Source: Campylobacter concisus (GTDB lineage Bacteria; Campylobacterota; Campylobacteria; Campylobacterales; Campylobacteraceae). Taken from it: a stretch of DNA of 64,000 nt. Position 1 is the first letter of the stretch. Each line of letters starts with the position of its first letter. Location: NCBI RefSeq assembly GCF_002913045.1, contig NZ_PPAF01000004.1, forward strand, positions 1 through 64,000. The letters run 5' to 3'. The notes below the pieces were generated by a model. That model was not told the origin of the DNA. It worked only from the letters and a program-made list of their open reading frames with translations, and ran no database searches. This document shows positions 9,450-19,821 of this stretch, in pieces. The position numbers and the translations under genes are program-made.

Positions 9450-10753
9450 GCTTAGAGCATATAAATTTAAAGCTTAAAGAGGGTGTGAAACTCTCAAACA
9501 CCTTTGGCATCATAACTAAAATTACAGCTACGACTATCGAGATCACTGGACTTCGTCCAAGCATCGGCGACATCGTGCGTATAGTTGCAAAAGACAAGAG
9601 TAAAAACGGCCTTGGCATGGTCACACAGATAAAGACAGATGGCGCTTATATCAGCCCATTTGGCTTTGTTGAGGGCTTTAGGATAGGCGACTTTGTCTAT
9701 GAAAGCGATCAAGGTATGAATATACCAGTGGGGCCAAATTTGCTTGGTCGCGTGGTTGATCCATTTATGAAGCCAATAGACGGTAAAGGCGCGATCGATA
9801 CGACTGAGTATATGCCAATCATGAGAGCACCAATTGACGCCATGAAAAGGGGTCTTATAAACGAGCCTTTTAGTGTTGGTATAAAGACGATAGATGGGCT
9901 ACTCACTTGTGGCAAAGGGCAAAAGCTAGGAATTTTTGCAGGATCTGGCGTGGGTAAATCAACCCTCATGGGCATGATCGTAAAAAACACACTTGCTCCG
10001 ATAAAAGTAGTAGCGCTAATAGGCGAACGTGGTCGCGAGGTGCCTGAATTTATCGAAAAAAACCTAGGCGGCGACCTGGAGGGCACCGTGATCATCGTAG
10101 CGACTAGTGATGACAGCTCGCTCATGCGAAAGTACGGCGCATTTTGTGCGATGAGCGTGGCTGAATACTTCAAACAGCAAGGTAATGATGTGCTTTTCAT
10201 CATGGATAGCGTGACACGTTTTGCGATGGCACAGCGTGAGATCGGCCTTGCGCTTGGCGAGCCACCGACCTCAAAAGGCTATCCGCCAAGTTCGCTCACA
10301 CTCTTGCCTCAGCTAATGGAGCGTGCTGGTAAAGAGGAGGGCAAGGGCAGCATCACGGCATTTTTCACAGTGCTCGTCGAAGGCGATGACATGAGCGATC
10401 CGATAGCTGACCAAAGCCGCTCTATCCTAGACGGACACATCGTACTAAGCCGGGAGCTAACAGACTTTGGAATTTACCCACCCATCAATATCCAAAACTC
10501 GGCCTCGCGTGTCATGGGCGATGTGATCAGCAAAGAGCACAAGCTAAATGCGATGAAATTTAAGCGTCTTTACTCGCTTTTAAAAGAAAACGAAGTCTTG
10601 CTTCGTATCGGTGCTTATCAAAAGGGTAGCGACAAGGAGCTTGATCTTGCGATCTCAAAGAAAGAATTTATGGAAAATTTCTTGAAACAAAGCTCAGAAG
10701 AGACCTTTGCGCTCGAAGAGGTCGAAGAGCTGCTTGATAAGATCAATCAGTAG
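9446..10753 (+). CDS. fliI: Flagellar type III export ATPase
   Basis: The F1-beta-like ATPase of the flagellar export apparatus, cytoplasmic at the base of the motor. The 435-residue protein has an N-terminal beta-barrel domain, Walker A GSGVGKST at 165-172 and Walker B VLFIMD near 250. The catalytic region [16 protein letters not shown] and the signature [15 protein letters not shown] distinguish this export/V/F-type family. The start is TTG overlapping the folE stop. A flagellated organism is implied. No other flagellar gene is in the window, consistent with scattered flagellar genes in Campylobacter. Confidence 0.96.
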   Translation: MSLEHINLKLKEGVKLSNTFGIITKITATTIEITGLRPSIGDIVRIVAKDKSKNGLGMVTQIKTDGAYISPFGFVEGFRIGDFVYESDQGMNIPVGPNLLGRVVDPFMKPIDGKGAIDTTEYMPIMRAPIDAMKRGLINEPFSVGIKTIDGLLTCGKGQKLGIFAGSGVGKSTLMGMIVKNTLAPIKVVALIGERGREVPEFIEKNLGGDLEGTVIIVATSDDSSLMRKYGAFCAMSVAEYFKQQGNDVLFIMDSVTRFAMAQREIGLALGEPPTSKGYPPSSLTLLPQLMERAGKEEGKGSITAFFTVLVEGDDMSDPIADQSRSILDGHIVLSRELTDFGIYPPINIQNSASRVMGDVISKEHKLNAMKFKRLYSLLKENEVLLRIGAYQKGSDKELDLAISKKEFMENFLKQSSEETFALEEVEELLDKINQ

Positions 10754-11335
10754 ATTTCTAAAATTTATAAACCTTTCTATAAAATTTGGATACTAAAAAT
10801 ATAATCAAAATTTCTATACTCATTGCAAAGTGATCGCTCATTACTTCTTTGCTTCGGATGTAAAAATTGCGCTCAAGGACCTATAAATTTCTATTTTCTC
10901 TTTTTTGATTTCAAAAAGTGCTACTACAAACATCGTGAAAGAGAAATTGAAAATTATGAGGCTTTTTATTTTAAACTTAGTGAGAACGGTTTTTGTGTTA
11001 TACAAAACGACAAAGTATTAAAAACTATTTCTAAGCACAATACGCATCCCAAACAGCGATCACAAAGTGTGCAAATTCTAAAATTTGGGATTTTTTGACA
11101 AAAATTACTTATTTGCAAACTCTGCAGTAGTGAATTTGAGACAAGTGAGCAAGTTAAATTTATACTAAGTGATTATGCGCTGATATCTGTTTTGCTGTAA
11201 ATTTTGGTAGCAATCATGGCGTAAATTTAACTATGAAAGCAAAATTTTACATTTAGATTGGTAATCCATAGCACTTTAGACTTCGCCTCGTGGCGCGAAA
11301 CATATACTACATGAGATAGTAAATTTTGAAAGAGA
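10754..11335. other. Long intergenic stretch between fliI and the AAA gene
   Basis: A 91-residue plus-strand frame (10823-11098, with CFGCKNC near its start) is open, but it resembles no family I know, has no ribosome site and runs through a terminator-like hairpin at 11046-11096. Just after it, 11108-11200 reads in one plus frame with CKLC. These could be pieces of a decayed zinc-ribbon gene or chance frames. GTGATCGCT at 10829 recurs inverted at 11056. Nothing here is firm enough to call a gene. Confidence 0.4.
11046..11096 (+). terminator. Terminator-like hairpin downstream of fliI
   Basis: ATCCCAAA (11046-11053) pairs with TTTGGGAT (11084-11091) across a 30-base loop that holds a small CACaaaGTG stem, and is followed by a T run. 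It could end a fliI read-through transcript or a separate plus-strand RNA. Confidence 0.4.
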
Positions 11336-13069
11336 TTAAGAGCCAAATCCCATCTTCTTATCTTCGCCAAAACTTGAGTTTAGCTCGCGCTCTATCGTGG
11401 TTTTGAAGTCCTCAAAGGTAAAAATCCCATCATCTTTTATCGCCACTTTCAAAGCAGTATTTTTTAGTGCAAGGACGATCTGTGCGCCACTTAGGTTAAA
11501 CTCAGCCAGCCTTTCAACACTAAAGCCATCTTCAAAGCTCGCGTTCTCAGGCAAAATTTTACGCCAAATAGCAAGTCTGCCGTTAAAATCAGGCTTTTTA
11601 AACTCGATCTTGTAGTCAAACCTTCTAGAAAACGCAACATCAAGGCTTTGTAAGAAATTTGTCGTAGCGATCAGCACGCCCTCAAAGCGCTCGATCTGCT
11701 CTAAAAAGATATTTTGCATTTGATTATGCATCTTTTCAGCCCCGCTCGAGCTCTCCACTCTCGTGCTTAAAAACTGATCGGCCTCGTTTAGCAAGAGCAC
11801 TGGCTCGCTGCCACTTTTTTTGCAAATTTCTTTGTAAGTATCAAAAATTTTCCTTACATTTTGCTCGCTCTCGCCGACATATTTGCTTAAAATTTTTGAG
11901 CAGTCAAAGCTTAGAATTTGCTTCTTTAGGCTCTTTGCAAGCCCAACCGCGCTCATTGTCTTACCAGTGCCAGGCTCGCCGTAAAAGATGATCTTGGCGT
12001 CTATATTTTTTCTAGTTTTTATGCCCCAGCTGCTAAGTCTAGCGAGCACTTTTTTATCGACTTGCTTTAGTATCGTGCTTAAAAGCTGCTTCGTCTTTTC
12101 GTTTAGCACGACGTCTTCTAGGCTAGTTACTGGCTCTATTAGCTCAAAAATTTCTTGTTCTTTTACTAGGCTTTCGATCTTGATTTTCTTGCTATTTTTG
12201 TCATTTTTTGGGTGCATTATGCTTTGCAAAATATCTTCATTTATAAAAAAGCTTTTGCTCACATTTCCATAAGCGTTTAAAATCTCATCATAATCAATCA
12301 GCGCACCTTCAATAAGCCTTGAGCCGTCCTCTAAAAGTGTACGATTTTTGATGCGTTCAAGCTCGTCTTTGCTTATTAGCCCAACTAGCGTGTTTAGATC
12401 GCGGCCATTTTCAAAATCTCCCGCATATTCCTCTTTTAAAAGGGCTAAAAATATAATCTGCTCTTTTTCATCGAGCGAGTTTTCTTTAAAAATTTGCTCT
12501 ATCTTTAGGCTGATCTTGCTTAGTTTGACGCGCTCGTTAATTCGCTTTGTAAGTTCAGAAATTTGTTCATTTATTCGCTTTTTGGCATCACTTGAGCCAT
12601 CGCCAAAAATAGCAGCCTTTGAGTAAAGCTCCACCTTTAAAAACTGATCTTTTAAATACTCCAAATGATCCTCATATGGCGTAAGCTCTGGTAAATTTAT
12701 ATCAGCGTTGCCATCTTCAAGAATTTTTAAAAATGTGGCTGATAGAGAAATTTCAGAATGAAGCAACGAAAGTAGCCCTTGAGCTGAAGCTCTTTGCGTG
12801 CTCTCAGGTATTTTAAAAAGACTATAATTTTGTACAATCCAACCGCTATCAAGCAAATTTTTTATAAATTTTAGATACAAAAGCTGCTTATCATTTTGTG
12901 TGCCAAAGACTGCTCCAAGTAGCTCAAAAACGCTCATATTAGCTGTTCCTTGCACATAAGCTTTACTTAGATATTTTAAAATTTCTCCCTCTTCATCGCC
13001 GCACTTTATCAGCTCGTAAATTTTGCTTTTTTTAAGATCTTGGTTTAAAAAATCAAGCAAGTATTTCAC
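11336..13069 (-). CDS. AAA-family ATPase, two-part protein of unknown role
   Basis: A 577-residue protein. The first 330 residues are helical and have no motif I recognise. The C-terminal 250 residues form one AAA module with Walker A GEPGTGKT near 366, a Walker B variant VLLLNEADQ near 425 (Asn in place of the usual first Asp), and an arginine-finger segment AFSRRFDYKIEF. Such single-module ATPases with the LLLNEAD variant occur across bacteria without a known function. It starts at GTG, overlapping the acyl-CoA ligase stop (TAGTG), so it is translated with the lipid genes. No membrane segment was seen. Confidence 0.8.
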   Translation of the reverse strand: MKYLLDFLNQDLKKSKIYELIKCGDEEGEILKYLSKAYVQGTANMSVFELLGAVFGTQNDKQLLYLKFIKNLLDSGWIVQNYSLFKIPESTQRASAQGLLSLLHSEISLSATFLKILEDGNADINLPELTPYEDHLEYLKDQFLKVELYSKAAIFGDGSSDAKKRINEQISELTKRINERVKLSKISLKIEQIFKENSLDEKEQIIFLALLKEEYAGDFENGRDLNTLVGLISKDELERIKNRTLLEDGSRLIEGALIDYDEILNAYGNVSKSFFINEDILQSIMHPKNDKNSKKIKIESLVKEQEIFELIEPVTSLEDVVLNEKTKQLLSTILKQVDKKVLARLSSWGIKTRKNIDAKIIFYGEPGTGKTMSAVGLAKSLKKQILSFDCSKILSKYVGESEQNVRKIFDTYKEICKKSGSEPVLLLNEADQFLSTRVESSSGAEKMHNQMQNIFLEQIERFEGVLIATTNFLQSLDVAFSRRFDYKIEFKKPDFNGRLAIWRKILPENASFEDGFSVERLAEFNLSGAQIVLALKNTALKVAIKDDGIFTFEDFKTTIERELNSSFGEDKKMGFGS

Positions 13070-14745
13070 TAAAATTTATCCTTCATCTGCTCTATTTGCT
13101 CTTTTAATACACGTTTTAGCACCTTGCCAGTAGCATTTCTAGGCAACTCTTCGGCAAAATAGATACTCTTTGGTATCTTGAAATTTGCTAAATTTTTCTT
13201 CAAATGCTCTCTTACTGTTTTTTCATCAAGATCCATGCCCTCTTTTACTTGTATGAAAGCGACGACCTCTTCATCGGCATGTACGTCTTTTACGCCAATT
13301 ACCGCTGTTGCTTCAACTGCTTCAAGTTTGTAAATAACCTCTTCGATCTCGCGCGGATAGATGTTAATGCCCTTTGATATGATGAGGTCTTTTTTACGAT
13401 CAACGATATATATAAAGCCCTCTTCATCGACTTTGCCAAGATCTCCGGTCTTTAACCAGCCGTTTATTATGGTCTCATCAGTGATGCTTGGCATACCATA
13501 GTAGCCTTGCATGACGCAATCACCCTTTATGATGATCTCACCGATCTGGCCAACTGGAAGCTCCATCATCTCATCATTTACGATCTTTACCTCATAGACA
13601 TCAAGTACAGGCCCTACACTTAAAAGCTTTTGTTTATCATATAAATTTGCAGCTACGACTGGCGAGCATTCGCTAAGACCATATCCCTCAACAAGTGTTG
13701 CGCGTGGAAATTTCACTCTAAAGTCATCTATCGTCTGCTTTGCAAGCGGAGCTGCACCACTTACAAATAATCTAATGCGGTTAAACCATCTAAAATACCA
13801 AGGAATTTTTGCCTTGCCGATAGCTGTATAGATGGCTGGGATTCCTAAGAATACAGTTACACGCTTTAGCAAAGTTTGTTTTAGTACATTTGAAAACGGA
13901 AATACTGACTTTACAAGTACCATCGATGCACTCGCAAATATCGGAAGCAACACCATTGCAGTTAGCGTAAAACTATGAAACATAGGCAAAAATACAATAA
14001 ACCTATCGCTCGTTTTAACAATAAAACGATCATGAGCTCCAATTAAATTTGAAAAGATATTTTTATAGCTTATCATCGCACCTTTTGGCTTGCCGGTAGT
14101 GCCCGAAGTGTAAATTATATGCATTAAATCATCTATTACCGGATACTTTGTGATACTAAGAGCATATTTGTGATTTAGAGTTTCTGTAAAATTTATGTTT
14201 TTAACAAGACCATTATTTTCATAGCCCTTACTCATATCCTCTTTTGAAATTTGAGGCGTTGAGGTGAGATACGCGCTCTCGCCATACTCTTCGTCAGTGT
14301 CTATATATTCATCCTTTGAGGCACTTTGAAGTTTCTTTGGTATTGCTCCGATCCAGATTATCTTTCTTAAAATTTCAAGATCATTTAAGGCGATTAACTC
14401 TTTTGCAAGCGAGCTAGACGCAAAAAGCACCTTTGCACCGCAATCATTTATGATATATTCAAACTCATTTGCTTTTAAAAAAGTATTCATAGGCACTGCA
14501 ATACCGCCTATTGCGGTTGTCGCAAGGTATGAGATGATAAATTCTTTCGAGTTTGTAACCGCCATAGCTACTTTATCACCAAATTTTACTCCAGCAAGCT
14601 GCAAATAAGCTGCCACTTTATCGACATTTTGCTTTAATTCGCGATATTTTAGTTTCTCTTTTTCTTCAAAAAGAACTACTTGATTTGGATTTTCCTTTGC
14701 TACTTTGGTTAAAATTTCATAAAAATTATTATAAGAGTATCGCAT
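13069..14745 (-). CDS. AMP-dependent acyl-CoA/acyl-ACP synthetase
   Basis: A 558-residue adenylate-forming enzyme expected to activate a fatty acid with ATP and CoA at the inner face of the membrane. Motifs seen: P-loop YTSGTTGKPKG near 216, GYGLSECSP near 355, hinge region GWLKTGDLG near 431, and the C-terminal catalytic Lys in NATGKVLKR. Length and order are standard for long-chain ligases. It is 12 bases downstream of a FadL-type porin, so uptake and activation of exogenous fatty acids is a reasonable inference. No beta-oxidation gene is in the window. Confidence 0.88.
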   Translation of the reverse strand: MRYSYNNFYEILTKVAKENPNQVVLFEEKEKLKYRELKQNVDKVAAYLQLAGVKFGDKVAMAVTNSKEFIISYLATTAIGGIAVPMNTFLKANEFEYIINDCGAKVLFASSSLAKELIALNDLEILRKIIWIGAIPKKLQSASKDEYIDTDEEYGESAYLTSTPQISKEDMSKGYENNGLVKNINFTETLNHKYALSITKYPVIDDLMHIIYTSGTTGKPKGAMISYKNIFSNLIGAHDRFIVKTSDRFIVFLPMFHSFTLTAMVLLPIFASASMVLVKSVFPFSNVLKQTLLKRVTVFLGIPAIYTAIGKAKIPWYFRWFNRIRLFVSGAAPLAKQTIDDFRVKFPRATLVEGYGLSECSPVVAANLYDKQKLLSVGPVLDVYEVKIVNDEMMELPVGQIGEIIIKGDCVMQGYYGMPSITDETIINGWLKTGDLGKVDEEGFIYIVDRKKDLIISKGINIYPREIEEVIYKLEAVEATAVIGVKDVHADEEVVAFIQVKEGMDLDEKTVREHLKKNLANFKIPKSIYFAEELPRNATGKVLKRVLKEQIEQMKDKF

Positions 14746-14757
14746 TATTGACCCTAA

Positions 14758-15984
14758 CTAAAATGTATATTTAAAAGTCGTACCAAGGATTTGGATCGTA
14801 CCAGTATCAAATTCCCCTGACATTTTTGTGGCAATACTATTGGTAATACCTGTCGCACGCTTCTTATCACGGTGCTGATAAACATATCCAAGTGCCATTT
14901 CAAGATTTGGTGTAAATTTATAATTTACTCCAAAAGAATATACCTTAGACGTAGTATTTGGAAGCTCTAATCCAGTATGCTTGCTACTTGTAATGTCTTC
15001 ATCATAGGTAAAACCAGCCATTAGTCTAAATTTTTCATTGACATCATAGGCAAGACCTAATCTATACGTATTTGTATCTTTTGCATTTTTTATGACTGGA
15101 TCGTCCATAAATCTTGCAAAAGCTGGATGCGAGTGAGCTGGACCTTTATCCATGTATTCAAAGTCATAGCCTTTAAATTTAGACCAATACGTCCTCTCAA
15201 AAGCTAGCAAAAGAGTAAAATCGCTAAATTTATATCCAGTTGCAAGCACAAGCTGTGCAGGAAGTGGGATCTCAACTTTTGTTTTGCCATGGTAGCTTAT
15301 AGGTAGGTTATAAAAATCAGCATCTGTATGGCCTTTAAGTTCTAAATTTACATTTGAGCGGTAAGTAACAGCAAAGCTTAAATCTTCAATAGGTCTATAA
15401 GTAAGCGCGACATTATAGCCATAGCCCATACCATCGCCTTTTATCTCTCTGTAGCCTATTCGTCCAAAGTCACTTGCTATCTTACCTTTTGTGTAAACAC
15501 CTCTAGCGCCAAGAGCAACGGCAAGTTGATCATTTATGCGGTAAGCCACGGTTGGATTTAGCTCAACAACTTGTAGCTTAAACCTTTTAGCGGTAAATGC
15601 GGTAGCTGGATCCTCCCACGATACACCAACAGCAGCAGGAACGGCAAGAGCTAAACCAAATTTCCAGTTTTCATAAATTTCTGGCGTTACAAAACTAAAT
15701 GTACCAGCTAGTGAGTCAAATTTTTCCGACCTGTAGCTTTTGCCACTATCACTTTTAAACTCAAGCTTATTTATATGAAACCAGCCAAGGGTACTTTCTA
15801 TGTGATGGCGTCCATCTAAAAACATCATATTTGCAGGGTTAAAATACGCCGCATCAGCCCCAAAACTAAAGGCTACGTTACTAGCAGCAAGACCTAAAGA
15901 ATCAGCACTTTGCTCAGGAACTTTATAACCTCCAGCATTTAGCAAAGTAGATGCCATAATAATGCTTAATAGCACTTTTTTCAT
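14758..15984 (-). CDS. FadL/OmpP1/TodX-type outer-membrane transporter
   Basis: A 408-residue outer-membrane beta-barrel of the long-chain fatty acid/hydrophobic compound porin family. It has a signal peptide ([18 protein letters not shown]), then the family N-terminal block [16 protein letters not shown] with the NPANMMF signature, and ends in the aromatic residue typical of barrel insertion (KYTF). I chose the ATG at 15984 because AAGGA precedes it and the signal peptide starts there; an upstream in-frame ATG at 16032 lies inside nfo. It overlaps the nfo stop by four bases. The likely substrate is inferred from the adjacent acyl-CoA ligase. Confidence 0.88.
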   Translation of the reverse strand: MKKVLLSIIMASTLLNAGGYKVPEQSADSLGLAASNVAFSFGADAAYFNPANMMFLDGRHHIESTLGWFHINKLEFKSDSGKSYRSEKFDSLAGTFSFVTPEIYENWKFGLALAVPAAVGVSWEDPATAFTAKRFKLQVVELNPTVAYRINDQLAVALGARGVYTKGKIASDFGRIGYREIKGDGMGYGYNVALTYRPIEDLSFAVTYRSNVNLELKGHTDADFYNLPISYHGKTKVEIPLPAQLVLATGYKFSDFTLLLAFERTYWSKFKGYDFEYMDKGPAHSHPAFARFMDDPVIKNAKDTNTYRLGLAYDVNEKFRLMAGFTYDEDITSSKHTGLELPNTTSKVYSFGVNYKFTPNLEMALGYVYQHRDKKRATGITNSIATKMSGEFDTGTIQILGTTFKYTF

Positions 15985-16832
15985 AGTTTTTCCTTTTCGA
16001 AATTTCTTAAAATTTTTATCTCGTCTTCCCAAATACTCTCGTCAATCGTCTCTAATATTAAAGGAATTTCGCCTATTTTATCATCATTTATTATATTTTT
16101 AAAGGCACTAAATCCAAGCTCACCCTTGCCAAGGCTCTCGTGCCTATCTTTTTTCGAGCCAAGTCCAAATTTTGCATCATTTAAATGCATGCCGGATAAA
16201 AATTTATAGCCAATGATCGCATCAAATTCCCCCATAGTTTTAGCGTAGGCCTCTTTACTTCTTAGATCATATCCAGCAGCAAATGCGTGACAGGTATCAA
16301 AGCAAACACCAACTCTGCTCTCATCGTCTACTCGCTCTATTAAATAAGCAATCTGCTTAAAACTAAAGCCTAAATTTGAGCCTTGTGCAGCTGTATTTTC
16401 GATGACTAGCTTTACGCTACTTGTGCGCTTAAGTGCCACGTTCATGCAGTTTGCGATATTGTCTAAGCACTCTTTTTCGCTTATTTGTTTTAGATGTGAG
16501 CCTGGATGAAAATTTAAAAGCCCAAGCCCAAGCTTACTGGCGCGATCTATCTCATCCACAAAAGCTTCAAGCGACTTTGCTCTTGCCTCCTCATCTGGAT
16601 GGCCTAAATTTATCAAGTAACTACTGTGTGGCAAAACATGCTTAGCACTTATCCCAGAGGCTTTTAGATTCGCCTTAAACTGCTCTATCTCGCTACTACT
16701 TAGCTCTTTAGCGCTCCATTGACGTTGATTTTTTGTAAAAAGTGCAAAAGCATTTGCTCCTATTTTTGCAGCATTTAATGGAGCGTTGAACACGCCTCCA
16801 GCCGCGCTTACGTGAGCTCCTATATATCTCAT
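15981..16832 (-). CDS. nfo: Endonuclease IV (AP endonuclease)
   Basis: Cleaves the backbone at abasic sites in base-excision repair. The 283-residue TIM-barrel protein, close to E. coli Nfo in length, has the zinc-ligand motifs NFHPGSH (near 110), IENTAAQG (near 147), [13 protein letters not shown] (near 181) and MHLNDAK (near 217), plus RHESLGKG. The ATG overlaps the lipoprotein stop by four bases, and its own stop overlaps the fadL-like start. Confidence 0.96.
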   Translation of the reverse strand: MRYIGAHVSAAGGVFNAPLNAAKIGANAFALFTKNQRQWSAKELSSSEIEQFKANLKASGISAKHVLPHSSYLINLGHPDEEARAKSLEAFVDEIDRASKLGLGLLNFHPGSHLKQISEKECLDNIANCMNVALKRTSSVKLVIENTAAQGSNLGFSFKQIAYLIERVDDESRVGVCFDTCHAFAAGYDLRSKEAYAKTMGEFDAIIGYKFLSGMHLNDAKFGLGSKKDRHESLGKGELGFSAFKNIINDDKIGEIPLILETIDESIWEDEIKILRNFEKEKL

Positions 16833-17299
16833 TTTAGCTCTTTTATTATTACTCTTATTTTATTTTTGCTATCTATAAATTTGACGTAGTTGTCACAAAC
16901 CTCATATTTTATAAAATATGAACTTAGATCTTGACTAAAACCACACTCCGTATTTATCAAACCTTTGCCATCATAAATCTTTTCTCTTTGCAAAATTTCT
17001 TCAAAAAGGCTCTCGTAGTGCGGGGCTAGAAAAAATTTCTCATTAAACTCAGTCTTGTTAAAGCAAGCGCTATTTATGCAAATTTTATCTCTTATGCTTA
17101 TGTTTGCGGTGTTTACGCCAGAGCTATAAATTTGCAAATTTAGCTCATTTTTATATCTATGGAAAAATCCAACATCATTTATCTTTATCATTGGAGAAAA
17201 TAAAGTAACTTGAAAAGCTTGTGAATTTTGAGGCGTTTTAGTAGCCACGCAGCCTGTAAAAATAAAAACAGACAACAAAGTAAATAAAAAATTTTTCAA
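16829..17299 (-). CDS. Predicted lipoprotein of unknown function
   Basis: A 156-residue protein with a lipoprotein signal: hydrophobic h-region then FTGC, placing the lipidated Cys at residue 17. The mature part holds four further Cys residues (two close together in CINSAC), suggesting disulfides. It starts at TTG with AAGGA five bases upstream. It precedes nfo with a four-base overlap. I do not recognise the family; small Campylobacter lipoproteins of this shape are often annotated as hypothetical. Confidence 0.75.
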   Translation of the reverse strand: MKNFLFTLLSVFIFTGCVATKTPQNSQAFQVTLFSPMIKINDVGFFHRYKNELNLQIYSSGVNTANISIRDKICINSACFNKTEFNEKFFLAPHYESLFEEILQREKIYDGKGLINTECGFSQDLSSYFIKYEVCDNYVKFIDSKNKIRVIIKELK

Positions 17300-17339
17300 A
17301 AATTTTTCCTTATTAATCTAAAATTAAGTATAAAAGAAA

Positions 17340-17345
17340 TATAAT
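17340..17345 (+). promoter_or_regulatory. -10 box of tRNA-Glu
   Basis: A perfect TATAAT lies 22 bases before the mature tRNA-Glu 5' end. No convincing -35 is seen, which is usual for this genus. Confidence 0.6.
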
Positions 17346-17367
17346 CCCAACTTCATAACCGACATGT

Positions 17368-17442
17368 GGCCCATTCGTCTAGCGGTTAGGACATCGCCCT
17401 TTCACGGCGGTAACACGAGTTCGAGTCTCGTATGGGTCACCA
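17368..17442 (+). tRNA. tRNA-Glu (TTC)
   Basis: A 75-nt cloverleaf with acceptor GGCCCAT/ATGGGTC, encoded ACCA, T-arm GAGTTCGAGTCTC and anticodon loop CTTTCAC (anticodon TTC). Confidence 0.96.
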
Positions 17443-17524
17443 CTTCTAAAAATCAAAATCTTATCCATATAAGCTTTAAAATATAGTTAATCTTAAATAT
17501 TATTTTTAATTATTATTTTAAATT

Positions 17525-18085
17525 TTACTGGACTGTGCCGCTTTCAATTAAATGTGTTATTAAAATTTTAAAACCAAGAAAAATTAGTATTGCTCCGCCT
17601 AAAAACAAAGCCTTTTTCTCTAAAATTTCACCCATAAATTTACCAATGTAAAAGGCGGCTAAGCTTAACACAAAGCAGACTACACCGATGATGAGTGCGC
17701 TTTTAAATATATTAACCACCTCAAAGCTAAGCGTGACACCAATGGCAAGCGCGTCGATGCTCGTAGCAAATGCGCCTATAAAAATGATCTTAAGATCTAT
17801 GCCCAATAACTCACCAACTTCGCTACTACAGGCCTCTTTTAGCATTTTAAAGCCAAGAAAACAGAGTATAAAAAATGCGATGAAATGATCAATAGAGCTT
17901 ATAAATTTAGCAAAGCTAATACCAAGGAAATAGCCAACAAGCGGCATAAGAAACTGAAAAAAGCCAAGCATAAATGCGATAAATAAAATTTTGCTAAGAA
18001 CCAAATTTTTATACCTTGCACCATTTGCCATATTTAGTGCCGCACTATCCATGCTAAGAGCAAAGCTGAGAAGTAAAAGCTCCAT
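17525..18085 (-). CDS. mntP: Putative manganese efflux pump MntP
   Basis: A 186-residue inner-membrane protein with six predicted membrane segments in two similar halves. The membrane Asp motifs of the family are present: ALSMDSAAL near residue 10 and [10 protein letters not shown] near 107. In E. coli MntP exports Mn2+ under a manganese riboswitch; no such leader is visible here. It is a single gene facing tRNA-Glu. The annotation rests on sequence motifs and length. Confidence 0.92.
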   Translation of the reverse strand: MELLLLSFALSMDSAALNMANGARYKNLVLSKILFIAFMLGFFQFLMPLVGYFLGISFAKFISSIDHFIAFFILCFLGFKMLKEACSSEVGELLGIDLKIIFIGAFATSIDALAIGVTLSFEVVNIFKSALIIGVVCFVLSLAAFYIGKFMGEILEKKALFLGGAILIFLGFKILITHLIESGTVQ

Positions 18086-18151
18086 AAAACCCCTTTAAAA
18101 AGGCACGAATTGTAATCTAAAAAGATTAAATTTATTTTAAGTGTTTAGATA

Positions 18152-18164
18152 TTTTTTGTATGAT
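18152..18164 (+). promoter_or_regulatory. Extended -10 promoter of the DUF4197 gene
   Basis: A T-run followed by TG and TATGAT, 30 bases before the start codon, matches the T-rich extended -10 layout usual in Campylobacter promoters. Confidence 0.5.
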
Positions 18165-18193
18165 TTTGCATTAAATTTAAAAAAGGAGAAAAG

Positions 18194-18943
18194 ATGAAAA
18201 GATCTCTTATGATACTTTGTGGTGCGCTTGCTTTAAATTTACAAGCCGCAAGCATGGATGATATGATAAATAAAGGCGTCAAAATAGCCACTCACGCATC
18301 AAGCGGTGACTACAAAAGCTTGGTTAGCGAGGCGCTAAATGCTGCTGTTAGCGAGCTTTCAAAAGAGGGCTTTATAAACAACGCCACAGCTAAAATTCCA
18401 CTTCCAAAAAGTCTTGAGATGGCGTCGAATTTAGCCAAAAAAGTGGGCGGCGAGAAGTGGGCGCAAGACCTTAGCAAGTCGATAAATAACGCCGCAACTA
18501 CGGCCGTGCCAAAGGCTGCTGAAATTTTTAGCGAGAGCATAAAAAATATGAGCGAGGCAGACGTCAAAAAGCTCTTTAACGGCGGCAACGACAGCGTTAC
18601 GAAGTATCTGCAGGAAAGCTCCAGCCAAAAGCTAAAGGCGGCATTTACGCCGATAATTGAGAAAATGATGAGCGATAATAGCTTTGCGACTGCCTATAAT
18701 GGGCTAAATTCTTTCATCGGCAACTCAGTAAAAAACAACGAAACGATAAAATCAGTAAAAAACCTAGCTAAAAATTTAGGCGCAAGCGAATATGTGCCAG
18801 ATGATGGCGAAGACCTAAACGCATATATCACGAGAAAGACGCTAGATGGGCTATTTAACGTGATGAGCGAGAAAGAAAAGGGGCTAAGAAGCGGCTTTAA
18901 CCTAGATAGCGGCAAAAAGGTGCTAGACTCGATCTTTAAATGA
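18194..18943 (+). CDS. DUF4197-family exported protein
   Basis: A 249-residue secreted protein with a signal peptide (MKRSLMILCGALALNLQA). The mature part is almost entirely helical and carries the DUF4197 pattern: KIPLPKSLEMA near 74, PKAAEIF near 107 and ADVKKLFNGGNDSVTKYL near 123. The molecular function of DUF4197 is unknown. AAAAAGGAG precedes the ATG. Its stop overlaps the EamA transporter start (ATGA), so the two are co-translated. Confidence 0.88.
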   Translation: MKRSLMILCGALALNLQAASMDDMINKGVKIATHASSGDYKSLVSEALNAAVSELSKEGFINNATAKIPLPKSLEMASNLAKKVGGEKWAQDLSKSINNAATTAVPKAAEIFSESIKNMSEADVKKLFNGGNDSVTKYLQESSSQKLKAAFTPIIEKMMSDNSFATAYNGLNSFIGNSVKNNETIKSVKNLAKNLGASEYVPDDGEDLNAYITRKTLDGLFNVMSEKEKGLRSGFNLDSGKKVLDSIFK

Positions 18944-19821
18944 GAAATTTGACCGCTCAAAACAGAGCCGACATCGCTCTTATCGTAGTTTCCATCGTTT
19001 GGGGTGCTACGTTTTTACCCATGGCAAACGCACTAAAGACAAATGGCGTCTTTGTCATGCTTTTTTGTCGGTTTTTTCTCTCGGCTATCTTTATGGGCTT
19101 TGTCGCGCTTAAATTTACTAAGAAATTTGATAAAAAGAGCGTCTTCTACGGCGTTATCCTTGGTGCGGTGTTGTTTTTGTCATTTACAACGCAGACTTAT
19201 GCCCTAAAGCTTACATTTAGCTCTAGCGTCGCCTTTATCACTGGGCTTGAGTGCGTGATAGTGCCTTTTATGACAGCACTTATTTTTAAAAATAAAATAA
19301 CCATTTTTGCTATTTTTGGTGCGCTTATTGCCATTTTTGGGCTTTGGCTTTTAAGCGGAGCCACTCTTGCTTTAGGAGCTGGTGAGGTACTTGCCCTACT
19401 TTGTGCCATATTTTACGCACTTTACACAAGCTTAAATGGCCACTTTGTAAGAAAATGCGAGCTTTATTTGCTTGTGTTTGTGGTATTTCTCACCGTCTCT
19501 TTACTCTCATTTGTCTTTGCGTTTATTGAAGGTGGTGTGGTGCCAAATTACGATAGGGAATTTTTTATAGCAATTTTTATCACTGCATTTATTGGCACCA
19601 TTTTTTGCTACTTTGTACAAACTATCGCTCAAAGATATACAACAGCCAGCAAAGCAGCTTTATTTTTCTGTCTTGAGCCAGTTTCTGCTGGATTTATCGG
19701 CTATTTTTTCGCTGGTGAAAAGCTAACTCTCATACAAATTTTTGGCGCGATCTTAATAATCTTTGGAGTTATTTTTAGCGAATTTGGTAAAAAAATTTTC
19801 TCTAGATCAAAACTAGCTTAA
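18940..19821 (+). CDS. DMT-superfamily (EamA) transporter
   Basis: A 293-residue inner-membrane protein with ten predicted helices in two EamA repeats. The family pattern SIVWGATFLPMA opens repeat one, and the second repeat ends with an FFAGEKLTLIQIFGAILI segment. Substrates of this family are small metabolites, usually exported. It overlaps the DUF4197 gene at its start and the convergent methyltransferase by four bases at its end. Confidence 0.87.
   Translation: MRNLTAQNRADIALIVVSIVWGATFLPMANALKTNGVFVMLFCRFFLSAIFMGFVALKFTKKFDKKSVFYGVILGAVLFLSFTTQTYALKLTFSSSVAFITGLECVIVPFMTALIFKNKITIFAIFGALIAIFGLWLLSGATLALGAGEVLALLCAIFYALYTSLNGHFVRKCELYLLVFVVFLTVSLLSFVFAFIEGGVVPNYDREFFIAIFITAFIGTIFCYFVQTIAQRYTTASKAALFFCLEPVSAGFIGYFFAGEKLTLIQIFGAILIIFGVIFSEFGKKIFSRSKLA

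Noticed and set aside
9709-10203. Minus-strand open frame of 164 codons
   Set aside because: Lies fully inside fliI, whose motifs are complete.
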